A DNA stretch of 64,000 nt, taken from the NCBI RefSeq assembly GCF_947499065.1, contig NZ_CANMMT010000007.1, positions 114,681-178,680 of the forward strand, in the 5' to 3' direction. The translations under genes were made by a program, and so were the position numbers. A model generated the notes under the pieces. It worked only from the letters and a program-made list of their open reading frames with translations. It made no database searches and was not told where the DNA came from. This document shows positions 52,771-60,586 of this stretch, one piece after another (within the stretch, counting starts at the first letter, position 1; each line of letters starts with the position of its first letter). The DNA comes from an uncultured Tenacibaculum sp. (lineage in GTDB: Bacteria; Bacteroidota; Bacteroidia; Flavobacteriales; Flavobacteriaceae).

Positions 52771-53427
52771 TTAATTAATAATATCTTTTAAGTTTGAGAT
52801 TGTTTCGGTAGGATTATCACTTTTAAAAACAAAACTACCTGCAACTAAAACATCAGCACCAGCTTCAATAAGTTTATTGGCATTTTGATCACTTACGCCT
52901 CCATCAATTTCAATTTTACACTTAGAACTTGTAAACTCTATTAAGTGTTTTAATTGAGAAACTTTTTTGTAAGTATTTTCTATAAAAGATTGTCCACCAA
53001 AACCGGGATTAACACTCATAATGCATACCAAGTCTAAATCTTCAATAATATCTTCTAATACAGCTATTGGAGTATGAGGGTTTAATGCAACTCCAGCTTT
53101 CATTCCTGCAGCTTTAATTGCTTGTATTGTTCTGTGTAAATGTGTACAAGCTTCGTAGTGTACTGTTAAAATATCTGCTCCTAATTCTGCAAAAGTATTA
53201 ATATATCTATCTGGATCTACAATCATTAAATGTACATCAATAGTTTTATTTGCGTGCTTAGATATTGCTTTTAAAACAGGCATTCCAAAAGAAATGTTAG
53301 GAACAAATACGCCGTCCATAATATCAATATGAAACCAATCGGCTTTACTGTTGTTAACCATTTCTACATCTCGTTGTAGATTTCCAAAATCAGCTGCTAA
53401 AATTGAAGGAGCTACTAGTTTTTCCAT
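52771..53427 (-). CDS. rpe: Ribulose-phosphate 3-epimerase
   Basis: The ATG at 53427 gives 218 residues beginning LVAPSILAADFGNL. The TIM-barrel motifs follow: HIDIMDGVFVPNISFG with a metal ligand and catalytic Asp, DVHLMI, and VNPGFGGQSF; EIDGGV holds the second catalytic Asp. It interconverts ribulose 5-phosphate and xylulose 5-phosphate in the pentose phosphate pathway. A ten-codon longer form from 53457 adds an unlikely polar stretch. Confidence 0.94.
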   Translation of the reverse strand: MEKLVAPSILAADFGNLQRDVEMVNNSKADWFHIDIMDGVFVPNISFGMPVLKAISKHANKTIDVHLMIVDPDRYINTFAELGADILTVHYEACTHLHRTIQAIKAAGMKAGVALNPHTPIAVLEDIIEDLDLVCIMSVNPGFGGQSFIENTYKKVSQLKHLIEFTSSKCKIEIDGGVSDQNANKLIEAGADVLVAGSFVFKSDNPTETISNLKDIIN

Positions 53428-53486
53428 TGTATTTTGTTGTGTTGTTGTGAGTGGCAAATATAGTTAAAACTATAAAGTGAATAAAA

Positions 53487-53518
53487 AAGAAAACTCTCGA
53501 GTAATCGAGAGTTTTTTA
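53487..53518 (-). terminator. rpoD terminator
   Basis: AAACTCTCGA and TCGAGAGTTT enclose GTAA. Read on the minus strand it is followed by a T-rich run, 42 nt after the rpoD stop. Confidence 0.85.
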
Positions 53519-53559
53519 TTATATAAAACATATAGTTATATAACTATAGCTGTTAGTTT

Positions 53560-54423
53560 TTAACCTAAGTAAGTCATTAAGATTTTGCTTCGAGATGTAT
53601 GCTTTAATCTACGAATGGCTTTTTCTTTAATTTGTCTTACACGCTCACGAGTTAAATCGAAAGTTTCACCAATTTCTTCCAAAGTCATTGGTTGGTGTTC
53701 ACCTAAACCAAAGTATAATTTAACAACATCAGCTTCACGAGGAGTTAATGTTTCTAAGGCACGGTTAATTTCAATGCGTAAAGATTCGTGTAATAAAGTT
53801 CTATCTGGATTTGGAGATTCACCTGAGTTTAATACATCATATAAGTTAGAATCTTCACCTTCAATTAATGGAGCATCCATAGATACGTGACGTCCAGAGT
53901 TTTTCATAGACTCTTTTACATCGTTAACAGTCATGTCTAATTTCTTAGCAATCTCTTCAGGACTTGGAGGTCTTTCATTTTCTTGCTCTAAGAAAGCATA
54001 CATTTTATTGATTTTATTAATAGAACCAATTTTGTTTAAAGGTAAACGTACAATACGAGATTGCTCAGCTAAAGCTTGTAGTATAGATTGACGAATCCAC
54101 CAAACTGCATAAGAGATAAATTTAAAACCACGAGTTTCATCGAAACGTTTAGCAGCTTTAATTAAACCTAAATTACCTTCATTAATTAAATCAGGTAAAG
54201 TTAATCCTTGGTTTTGATATTGTTTCGCTACAGAAACTACAAAACGTAAGTTAGCTTTAGTTAGTTTTTCTAAGGCTCTTTGGTCACCAGCTTTTATTCT
54301 TTGTGCTAATTCAACTTCTTCATCGGCAGTAATTAAGTCTACCTTTCCTATTTCCTGTAAATATTTATCTAAAGATGCGGTTTCTCTATTGGTAACCTGT
54401 TTTGTAATCTTAAGTTGTCTCAT
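53560..54423 (-). CDS. rpoD: Primary sigma factor RpoD (short Bacteroidota form)
   Basis: The 287-residue protein lacks region 1.1 and starts with a short basic segment. Regions 1.2-2.4 include [25 protein letters not shown] (split here only as motif names), [13 protein letters not shown] and region 4.2 [14 protein letters not shown] with LTRERVRQI. It recognises the TTG/TAnnTTTG promoters seen throughout the window. Divergent from the ECF sigma gene at 54646. Confidence 0.95.
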   Translation of the reverse strand: MRQLKITKQVTNRETASLDKYLQEIGKVDLITADEEVELAQRIKAGDQRALEKLTKANLRFVVSVAKQYQNQGLTLPDLINEGNLGLIKAAKRFDETRGFKFISYAVWWIRQSILQALAEQSRIVRLPLNKIGSINKINKMYAFLEQENERPPSPEEIAKKLDMTVNDVKESMKNSGRHVSMDAPLIEGEDSNLYDVLNSGESPNPDRTLLHESLRIEINRALETLTPREADVVKLYFGLGEHQPMTLEEIGETFDLTRERVRQIKEKAIRRLKHTSRSKILMTYLG

Positions 54424-54575
54424 GTAATTACGAAATATTTTTAATTATCTATTGGCTTACATATTCTTATACGTAAGATGTTATATTAATGTTACAAAAA
54501 GAGAGAATTTTTTTATAAAATTTTTCAATTTGTTAAAGAATTGTTAATTTCGAACTTTGAAGAGAAAAATAAAAG

Positions 54576-54602
54576 TGACTTCTTCTAAAATAAAGTGTCT
54601 AA
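54576..54602 (+). promoter_or_regulatory. Candidate ECF-type promoter, copy 1
   Basis: TGACT (54576-54580) and GTCTAA (54597-54602) are separated by 16 nt, ahead of the ECF sigma gene. The same box pair and spacing recur at 56436-56462 and 56580-56606; the -10-side 17-mer TAAAGTGTCTAAATAAC is identical in copies 1 and 2. Autoregulation by the ECF factor is the simplest reading. Confidence 0.6.
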
Positions 54603-54645
54603 ATAACAAGTCTAATTATAACCATAAGGAAATCAAACTTAGCCC

Positions 54646-55215
54646 TTGAAAAGTCTTGATGCTACAAAATTTAGTGATGAAGAGTTGGTTGCTAAAATAG
54701 TGGAGAAAAATGATACCCATTTATTCGCTGTTTTATACGACCGCTATGCTGCTGTTGTATATAACAAGTGCTATGGTTTTTCTAAGAGCAAAGAAGAAGC
54801 TCAAGACTTAACCCACGATGTTTTTATACGCCTATTTGTAAAACTAAGAACTTTCAAAGGAAGATCTAAGTTTTCTACATGGCTATATTCTTTTACTTAT
54901 AATTTCTGTGTAAATTACGTGCAAAGAAATAAAGAAAAGAAAAAGGAAAGAGTAACAGTAGTAACAGACCAAATTAAAGAAGAAACTAACGAAGATGAAA
55001 TAGATGATGCTGATTTATTTGAGTTAAAATCTGATAAATTAGCTAAAGCACTCGAAATGATATCTCCTTCGGAGAAAATGATTTTATTAATGAAATATCA
55101 AGATGATATGTCTATTAAAGAAATCTCAGTATTATTAGAGTTGGGAGATAGCGCCGTAAAAATGCGTTTAAAAAGAGCCAAAGAAAAAGTAGTAAAAGCG
55201 TATAACAAATTGTAA
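54646..55215 (+). CDS. ECF sigma factor (RpoE-like)
   Basis: The reading starts with TTG at 54646 and gives 189 residues. Region 2 is seen in LFAVLYDRYAAVVYNKCYGF, EAQDLTHDVFIRLF and FSTWLYSFTYNFCVNYVQ. An acidic linker follows, then region 4 with PSEKMILLMKYQDDMSIKEI and ALVKMRLKRAKE-type helix (SAVKMRLKRAKEKV). ECF factors redirect RNA polymerase to stress promoters. The small protein immediately downstream could be its partner. No typical zinc anti-sigma or FecR gene is present. Confidence 0.9.
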   Translation: MKSLDATKFSDEELVAKIVEKNDTHLFAVLYDRYAAVVYNKCYGFSKSKEEAQDLTHDVFIRLFVKLRTFKGRSKFSTWLYSFTYNFCVNYVQRNKEKKKERVTVVTDQIKEETNEDEIDDADLFELKSDKLAKALEMISPSEKMILLMKYQDDMSIKEISVLLELGDSAVKMRLKRAKEKVVKAYNKL

Positions 55216-55220
55216 TAATT

Positions 55221-55424
55221 ATGGATAATCCATTTAAGAAAATATTACATAGTGAAGAGTTGCCAGAGGTACTTAAAGAAAAAGTGCTTAACGATGTGGC
55301 AATGATTAAGCTTTCAATAGATATGGCTGATTTATTTGTGGTAAAATACCCGAATACAATAGCTGATTTATTAGGAGGAGGTACGCCTAAAAAAGAATCT
55401 GAAGAAGAAAATAACCAAAACTAA
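55221..55424 (+). CDS. Small protein, possible partner of the ECF sigma factor
   Basis: The 67-residue protein has an amphipathic helical first half (LPEVLKEKVLNDVAMIKLSIDMADLF) and a polar Gly/Glu/Asn tail. It starts 6 nt after the sigma gene, which suggests cotranscription and perhaps regulation of the factor. It has no membrane segment and no recognisable anti-sigma zinc motif. I do not recognise the family. Confidence 0.7.
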   Translation: MDNPFKKILHSEELPEVLKEKVLNDVAMIKLSIDMADLFVVKYPNTIADLLGGGTPKKESEEENNQN

Positions 55425-55452
55425 ATATATACAACCATAACACACTATCATT

Positions 55453-56271
55453 ATGAACGCCTTGCAAGTAGATATTTTAAAACCTTTTAAAGATATTTTC
55501 CAGAATGCTGTAGACTCATTACCTACAGTGGTAGGATTTATCGGCTTTGTAATTGTTGCCTGGATAATTATTAAAGTATTTTTATACATAGTTAGAAAAG
55601 CTTTAGCAAAAACTAAAATAGATGAATGGTCTAAAAAATTAAGAAAAACTGAGATTTTTGGAAATAGTACTATTAATATAGTATTAACCAATGTGATTTT
55701 AGCCGTATTAAAATGGTTTTTAATATTAACATTTGTTATGGCAGGTTCTAATATTTTTGGACTTAATGTAGTTTCTGAAGGAATACAAAACTTTTTTGCG
55801 TATTTACCTAAACTATTAACAGCTCTTGGAATTTTTGTTGCTGGTGCGTATTTAGGTACTGTTGTAAAGAAGGCTATTCAATCAATGTTTAAATCACTAG
55901 AAATTTCTGGAGGCAATTTAGTTGGGAATATAGCGTTTTACTTAATAGTTGTATTTTTATCAATAACAGCGTTAGATCAAGCAGGAGTAGATACTTCTGT
56001 TATAAAAAGTAACTTAACTCTGTTAATAGGTTCAGTTCTTTTAGCTTTTACAATAGCTTTTGGTTTAGGTGCAAGAGATGCAGTTTCTAGATTGCTTTTT
56101 GGTTACTATTCAAGAAAGAATATAGGAATCGGTGAAAAAGTAGTGATAGGAGATGTAGAAGGAGTAGTTACAGCGATAGATAATATATGCTTTACAGTAA
56201 CAACAGTAGATGGTAAAATTGTTTTACCTATCAAAGATGTGGTAAACAGTAAAATAATTATAAAAAAATAA
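55453..56271 (+). CDS. MscS-like mechanosensitive channel family protein
   Basis: The 272-residue protein has four or five helices in the first 200 residues, including the conserved TM-helix repeat (LTALGIFVAGAYLGTVV), then an MscS beta-domain: FGLGARDAVSRLLFGYY, IGEKVVIGDVEGVVTAIDN, and IVLPIKDVVNSKII. Such proteins open under membrane tension or form small channels. It lies 28 nt after the small protein of the ECF operon and may be part of its stress response. Confidence 0.82.
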   Translation: MNALQVDILKPFKDIFQNAVDSLPTVVGFIGFVIVAWIIIKVFLYIVRKALAKTKIDEWSKKLRKTEIFGNSTINIVLTNVILAVLKWFLILTFVMAGSNIFGLNVVSEGIQNFFAYLPKLLTALGIFVAGAYLGTVVKKAIQSMFKSLEISGGNLVGNIAFYLIVVFLSITALDQAGVDTSVIKSNLTLLIGSVLLAFTIAFGLGARDAVSRLLFGYYSRKNIGIGEKVVIGDVEGVVTAIDNICFTVTTVDGKIVLPIKDVVNSKIIIKK

Positions 56272-56290
56272 CGTATTAACTTTTTTTTTA

Positions 56291-56298
56291 TATATTTG
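56291..56298 (+). promoter_or_regulatory. Housekeeping -7 element ahead of candidate RNA A
   Basis: TATATTTG matches TAnnTTTG 19 nt after the MscS-like stop. No clear -33 TTG accompanies it. Confidence 0.4.
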
Positions 56299-56304
56299 GC
56301 AAAT

Positions 56305-56423
56305 ATATTATATTAAAGAAAGATAATTTTAAGAAATGATAGATTTCGGGGGACTTCTATCTTATAGGTGAAGATTTATTCTTTACTAATTAAATGGCCA
56401 TTGAGAAATGGTCATTTTTTTTT
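56305..56423 (+). ncRNA. Candidate small RNA A (or structured 3' UTR)
   Basis: A hairpin GATAGA/TCTATC (56338-56343 with 56356-56361) exposes TTTCGGGGGACT in its loop. A perfect-stem terminator follows: AATGGCCATT (56393-56402), GAGA, AATGGTCATT (56407-56416) and a T9 run. The G-loop hairpin has a close relative in RNA B. It could be a separate RNA from the -7 element at 56291 or the 3' end of the MscS-like message. Confidence 0.5.
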
Positions 56424-56435
56424 GTGCTTATTTTG

Positions 56436-56462
56436 TGACCATATAAAAATTAAAGTGTCTAA
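56436..56462 (+). promoter_or_regulatory. Candidate ECF-type promoter, copy 2
   Basis: TGACC (56436-56440), 16 nt, GTCTAA (56457-56462). It lies directly before the G-loop hairpin of RNA B, with a predicted start near 56468. Confidence 0.6.
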
Positions 56463-56466
56463 ATAA

Positions 56467-56546
56467 CTAGAGATAGGTATCGGGGGGCATCTATCTTTTT
56501 AAGTAAGTAAAGAATGGTTTTTGGAAACAAAAACCATTCGTTTTTT
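56467..56546 (+). ncRNA. Candidate ECF-controlled small RNA B
   Basis: The hairpin AGATAG/CTATCT (56471-56476 with 56491-56496) carries the loop GTATCGGGGGGCAT, resembling RNA A. A strong terminator follows: GAATGGTTTTTG (56512-56523), GAAA loop, CAAAAACCATTC (56528-56539), T-run. Promoter, structured body and terminator give an RNA of about 80 nt with no ORF. Confidence 0.6.
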
Positions 56547-56579
56547 ATAAAATAGTTTTTAAATAGGTAAAAAAAATTG

Positions 56580-56606
56580 TGACCTAAACTTATTTTAAGT
56601 GTCTTA
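56580..56606 (+). promoter_or_regulatory. Candidate ECF-type promoter, copy 3
   Basis: TGACC (56580-56584), 16 nt, GTCTTA (56601-56606), with the same upstream TTG-TGACC and AAGTGTCT context as copy 2. Confidence 0.5.
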
Positions 56607-56610
56607 TAAG

Positions 56611-56688
56611 GTAGAAGAGAAAAGGAAATATAATTTTTTAAATTATAGCCATAAAAAAACAGCTAATTAATTAGCTGTTTTTTTTTAT
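56611..56688 (+). ncRNA. Candidate small RNA C
   Basis: Sequence between the third ECF-type promoter and the terminator below; it holds no ORF. A short AT-rich inverted repeat lies near 56630-56648. No G-loop hairpin is present. Evidence is weaker than for A and B. Confidence 0.35.
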
Positions 56689-56690
56689 TG
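56656..56690. terminator. Terminator between RNA C and porT
   Basis: AACAGCTAA and TTAGCTGTT surround TTAA; A- and T-runs on both sides make it bidirectional. On the minus strand it ends porT 6 nt after its stop. Confidence 0.85.
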
Positions 56691-56695
56691 TTTTA

Positions 56696-57397
56696 TTATT
56701 CAAAAGAGAGATGTAAGAAAACTCCTCTTGTTCCCAAAAAGTCAATTGGGTCTGTCCATTGACTAGGATTTCTGTTATCGTATTTAAGTTCATTGTTTAC
56801 AGCAAAGACTCCTCTTATAGAAGGAGAGAATTTGAAGTAGCTAAGATAAAAATCAACCCCAATACCTATTTCATACATAAAGTTACTAGTGGTTGTTCTA
56901 AATTCACCAGCAAAATTATCATCACTATTATTTTCATTACTAGAAAAATTATAGTCATAAGAAATTCCTCCTAATACATAAGGTCTTATATTGTTAAGTC
57001 TATTGGTACTTAATTTTAAAATTAAAGGTAAGTGTAAATAAGTGGCTCCAACTTCTCTTGTCCTTACATTATCAGCTCCAGCAATATGCTTAAAAGTTAA
57101 TGTTTTGGTGTTAGACATTAAACCAGGTTCAAATCGTAAGTTTACATTGTTGTGTAATCTTAAATCAGCAATTAATCCTACATTAAATCCAACAGAAGAA
57201 CTTACTTCTACTTCAGCATTGTTAAACCCACTAGGTTTATATGCAACTTTATATCCGTTACTATTTAAGCCTAAATAAAATCCATAATGAAATAGAGGTT
57301 TATCAAAACTTGGTAAATTCAGTACTTTTTCTTGTTGAGCTTGAGAAGAAATTGAAATGATTCCAAGGATTCCGAAAAGTAAAAGTTTTTTTAGCAT
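56696..57397 (-). CDS. porT: PorT-like outer membrane protein of the type IX secretion system
   Basis: The 233-residue protein has a signal peptide ending SSQAQ and a beta-barrel pattern of eight or so alternating strands ending in Phe-Glu. Overall sequence features (FHYGFYLGLNSNGYKV, RFEPGLMSN, LPLILKLSTNR, DFLGTRGVFLHLSFE) and linkage to ubiE match PorT/SprT of Flavobacteriaceae, where the two genes are adjacent. PorT is required for protein secretion through T9SS. The assignment is by family resemblance and context. Confidence 0.8.
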   Translation of the reverse strand: MLKKLLLFGILGIISISSQAQQEKVLNLPSFDKPLFHYGFYLGLNSNGYKVAYKPSGFNNAEVEVSSSVGFNVGLIADLRLHNNVNLRFEPGLMSNTKTLTFKHIAGADNVRTREVGATYLHLPLILKLSTNRLNNIRPYVLGGISYDYNFSSNENNSDDNFAGEFRTTTSNFMYEIGIGVDFYLSYFKFSPSIRGVFAVNNELKYDNRNPSQWTDPIDFLGTRGVFLHLSFE

Positions 57398-57398
57398 A

Positions 57399-58127
57399 CT
57401 ATTTTAAAGCGGTATAAATTGATGCAACTCCAAAAGTTACAGGTAAATTCTTTGCATTCTTAAACCCATTTTTTTGTAAAATATTGTTGAAAGCTTCTCC
57501 AAAAGGAAAAGAATTAGCACTTTCAGATAAATATGAGTAAGCAACTTTATCTTTAGAAAAGATTTTTCCTATAACTGGTAAAATAAAATTAGTGTAGAAC
57601 TTATACCCTTGTTTAAAAGGAAACTTAGTAGGATTTGATGTTTCTAAAACAACAAATTTACCACCAGGTTTTAGTACTCGAAGTATTTCTTTTAATCCTT
57701 TATCTAAGTTTTCAAAATTTCTTACACCAAAAGAAACAGTAATAGCATCAAAGGTATTGTCTTCAAAAGGGATGTTTTCACTATCGCCAACAATCATTTC
57801 TATTTTTTCAGACAAGTTAGCTTTTGCTACTTTTTGTTTTCCAACCTCTAACATTCCAGCAGAAATGTCTAAACCAACGATTCTTTGTGGTTTTAACGCA
57901 GACATCATTAAGGCTAAATCACCTGTGCCAGTTGCTATATCTAATATTTGTTGAGGGTTGTTTTCACCAACTAGCTTTACAACTTTTTTTCGCCAGCTTA
58001 CATCAATTCCTAAAGAAATAACTCGGTTTAATCCGTCATAATCTTCAGAAATATTGTCAAACATTTTAGCTACTTGTTCTTTCTTTCCTAATTCAGAATC
58101 TTTATATGGTTTGATGCTTTTTGACAT
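57399..58127 (-). CDS. ubiE: Demethylmenaquinone methyltransferase
   Basis: The 242-residue protein has the SAM motif [13 protein letters not shown] near residue 61-73, [10 protein letters not shown], and the UbiE signatures [13 protein letters not shown] and LRVLKPGGK. It methylates demethylmenaquinone to menaquinone, the respiratory quinone of Bacteroidota. It lies 21 nt after the Nfu gene and 1 nt before porT. Confidence 0.93.
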   Translation of the reverse strand: MSKSIKPYKDSELGKKEQVAKMFDNISEDYDGLNRVISLGIDVSWRKKVVKLVGENNPQQILDIATGTGDLALMMSALKPQRIVGLDISAGMLEVGKQKVAKANLSEKIEMIVGDSENIPFEDNTFDAITVSFGVRNFENLDKGLKEILRVLKPGGKFVVLETSNPTKFPFKQGYKFYTNFILPVIGKIFSKDKVAYSYLSESANSFPFGEAFNNILQKNGFKNAKNLPVTFGVASIYTALK

Positions 58128-58148
58128 TTGATTTTTTTTACAATAAGA

Positions 58149-59042
58149 TTATCCGTTAATAGCTACTACTTCGCTAATTTGGTTTGGAAGCATTTCTTTA
58201 AGCATTGTTTCTATACCGTTTTTCAAAGTAACTGTAGATGATGGGCATCCGCTACAAGCACCTTGCAAAATAACACTTACTTGTTTTGAATTTTCATCAT
58301 ATGATTGAAATGCTATGTTTCCACCATCAGAAGCAACCGCTGGTTTGATATACTCGTTTAAAATATCAACAATTTTAGCTTCAATATCGGTTAAATCTTC
58401 TTTTGGAATTTCAACGTTTTGTTTTGTTTGTTTCTTAGGAAGTTCTTTGATAATAGTTTTTCCTTCTTGTAAATATTCTCTAATAAAAGTTCGTACTTCT
58501 TGGTATACCTCAGTCCATTCAATCATATCATATTTAGTAATAGATATGTAGTTTTCAGAAATAAAAATTTCTTTTACAAAAGGAAAAGTGAATAATTGTT
58601 GTGCTAAAGGAGATGATTTACTTGCCTCTTCAATATTTTGAAATTCAACATCTGTTTGTGTAAGAGCTTTGTTAGTTCCAAATTTCATTACAGCTGGATT
58701 TGGTGTAACCTCTGCATATACTTCAACAGGGTCTTTTTTAGTAGTTTCTTCCGTTACTACAGATTTTCCTTCTTGTAAGTAGTTTTCTATTTGTTCACGA
58801 ACTTCTTCTTCTACATCATCCCATTGAACAATATCATATCTTTGAATAGCAATAAAATTTGCTGTAACTAATACCTTTTTTACAAAAGGAAGGTAAAAAA
58901 GTTTTTGCGCTAAAGGTGAGTTTTTAGCTTCGTCTATATTATTAAACTCATAACTACCTCCATTTACTAGAATGGTATTACTAATAAACTTTAGTATTGT
59001 TTCGTTATTTGTTTCTTGTATATTTATTTTAATTGAACTCAT
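58149..59042 (-). CDS. NifU-type iron-sulfur scaffold with two Nfu N-terminal domains
   Basis: The ATG at 59042 gives 297 residues. Two related Nfu N-terminal domains are seen in tandem (each with SPLAQKLF/SPLAQQLF, PFVKK/PFVKE and a YD-W segment). The C-terminal NifU domain contains the cluster-binding GACSGCPSS (CxxC). It would assemble or carry 4Fe-4S clusters for apo-proteins. The N-terminal duplication is unusual compared with single-domain Nfu proteins. Confidence 0.9.
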   Translation of the reverse strand: MSSIKINIQETNNETILKFISNTILVNGGSYEFNNIDEAKNSPLAQKLFYLPFVKKVLVTANFIAIQRYDIVQWDDVEEEVREQIENYLQEGKSVVTEETTKKDPVEVYAEVTPNPAVMKFGTNKALTQTDVEFQNIEEASKSSPLAQQLFTFPFVKEIFISENYISITKYDMIEWTEVYQEVRTFIREYLQEGKTIIKELPKKQTKQNVEIPKEDLTDIEAKIVDILNEYIKPAVASDGGNIAFQSYDENSKQVSVILQGACSGCPSSTVTLKNGIETMLKEMLPNQISEVVAING

Positions 59043-59096
59043 AAGTTGTAAAATGAAGTGCAAAATTACGGTAAAAAACTGATATATGTATATATA

Positions 59097-59126
59097 AAAA
59101 GTCCTGCTTAAGCAGGACTTTTTTGT
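59097..59126 (-). terminator. Terminator after the FadL-type gene
   Basis: The palindrome AAAGTCCTGC-TTAA-GCAGGACTTT is flanked by A and T runs, 18 nt after the minus-strand stop. Confidence 0.9.
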
Positions 59127-59143
59127 TCTTTATTTTTTTTAAA

Positions 59144-60538
59144 CTATAAACTAAAAGTAATAGTTCCAGAAATTCGTGTAGTGTTGTTATTCAATTCAAT
59201 AGGGTTTACATTAACGTTTGATGAATTATATATGTTATAAGGACTATTGTTTTCTGATTTACGATATGCTAAGTCAAATTTAAAATCGCCAAAATTATAA
59301 CCTAAACCTAAAGAATATCCTTTTGTATGATCTTTACTTAATGCGTTTTTAAAAGGGCTCTCTTCAAAATGATAACCACCTCTAATGCTCATTCTATCGA
59401 AGCGCCATTCAGTACCAATATTTAAAGAGTGTGCGTTTTTAAAATCATTAACAAAGTTTTGATTTGCAGTTATAAAAGCTGGGTCATTTTCTTGATATTT
59501 TGTTCCGCTATAATCTCTATATGTGTAATCTGCACTAATCAATCCTTTTTTTCCAAAAACTATTGCAGCACTTGCAGTTAATCTACTAGGAGTTCTTAGT
59601 TTAAATACATTAGAACTAAATTGTTCACCACTATTAACATCTGTAGCTTGATTTGAAGCAGAAATATCTGTGTAACCTAACCAATCATCATATCTAGCAT
59701 TGTTAGGGTCAAAAACATTTAAATTACTTTCTTCAAATACTTCTGGATACCAAGTAGGTGTTTCATAAGCTAAACCAAAACGAAAAGCTTGATTTACTTT
59801 ATATATAAAACCAGCACTTAATGAAATTCCATTTCCTTCAAAAAAACTATCTTGAATATTTAAAGCGTTTAAAGTATTGCCATTAGTATCTTGGTTTGTT
59901 TCTCTTAATCTTGTTACTTGACCGAATCTAAAACGATGAAATTTTATACTTGCTCCTGCAAATAATTTGTTTTGATGTACAGCTGAGAATCCCATTTCTA
60001 AAATAGAACTTTCTCCTGTAGTAGTGTTGGTAAATCGTTGTTCTTGTCCATTGTTAAACTGATTAGATGTATCATCTGGGTGTTCATTAAATAAAGCTTG
60101 CCCACTATTACCTCTAGAAGAAAAAGAGTTTTCAAAATCGCTTTTAAGTCTATAGTTAATATTTAAAGAAAAACGATTCCAATCAGAACTATGTGCAGAA
60201 TCAAAAGATAAAATAGCACCTGCTTGAGAAATATTTAAATAATTGTCACTAGTATTTGTGTTAGTTCCATAATATGAAGCTAAATATTCAGTGTTTCGAT
60301 TGTTAAGAGTAGCAGAAAAAATACTTTTTTGAGCAACAGCTCCTCCTGCTGGATTGATACTTATAGCAGAAACATCTGCACCAAGTGCTCCAAAAGCGCC
60401 ACTCATAGCTTCAAAACGAGCTGTTCCAAAACTATCATCTTTTGAAAAAAGTATCCCCATATCATTGTATCCTAAAGATTGAGAATAGGCAGTATAAGTA
60501 CTAGCGATAATTATCGCAAAAGTTAAAATTCGTTTCAT
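59144..60538 (-). CDS. OmpP1/FadL/TodX-type outer membrane transporter
   Basis: The 464-residue protein has a signal peptide ending TAYSQS and the FadL-type start with the FGTARFEAMSGAFGALGADVSAISINPAG segment (quoted here in outline). Many alternating beta strands follow, ending with a terminal FSL. FadL-family channels bring hydrophobic compounds such as fatty acids across the outer membrane. It may support lipid or alkane use, but no direct link to AlkB can be shown. Confidence 0.85.
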   Translation of the reverse strand: MKRILTFAIIIASTYTAYSQSLGYNDMGILFSKDDSFGTARFEAMSGAFGALGADVSAISINPAGGAVAQKSIFSATLNNRNTEYLASYYGTNTNTSDNYLNISQAGAILSFDSAHSSDWNRFSLNINYRLKSDFENSFSSRGNSGQALFNEHPDDTSNQFNNGQEQRFTNTTTGESSILEMGFSAVHQNKLFAGASIKFHRFRFGQVTRLRETNQDTNGNTLNALNIQDSFFEGNGISLSAGFIYKVNQAFRFGLAYETPTWYPEVFEESNLNVFDPNNARYDDWLGYTDISASNQATDVNSGEQFSSNVFKLRTPSRLTASAAIVFGKKGLISADYTYRDYSGTKYQENDPAFITANQNFVNDFKNAHSLNIGTEWRFDRMSIRGGYHFEESPFKNALSKDHTKGYSLGLGYNFGDFKFDLAYRKSENNSPYNIYNSSNVNVNPIELNNNTTRISGTITFSL

Positions 60539-60586
60539 GTCTTTGTCAATTAGTTTAAAAACTTATTTAGGTAGGGTTGGTTAAAT

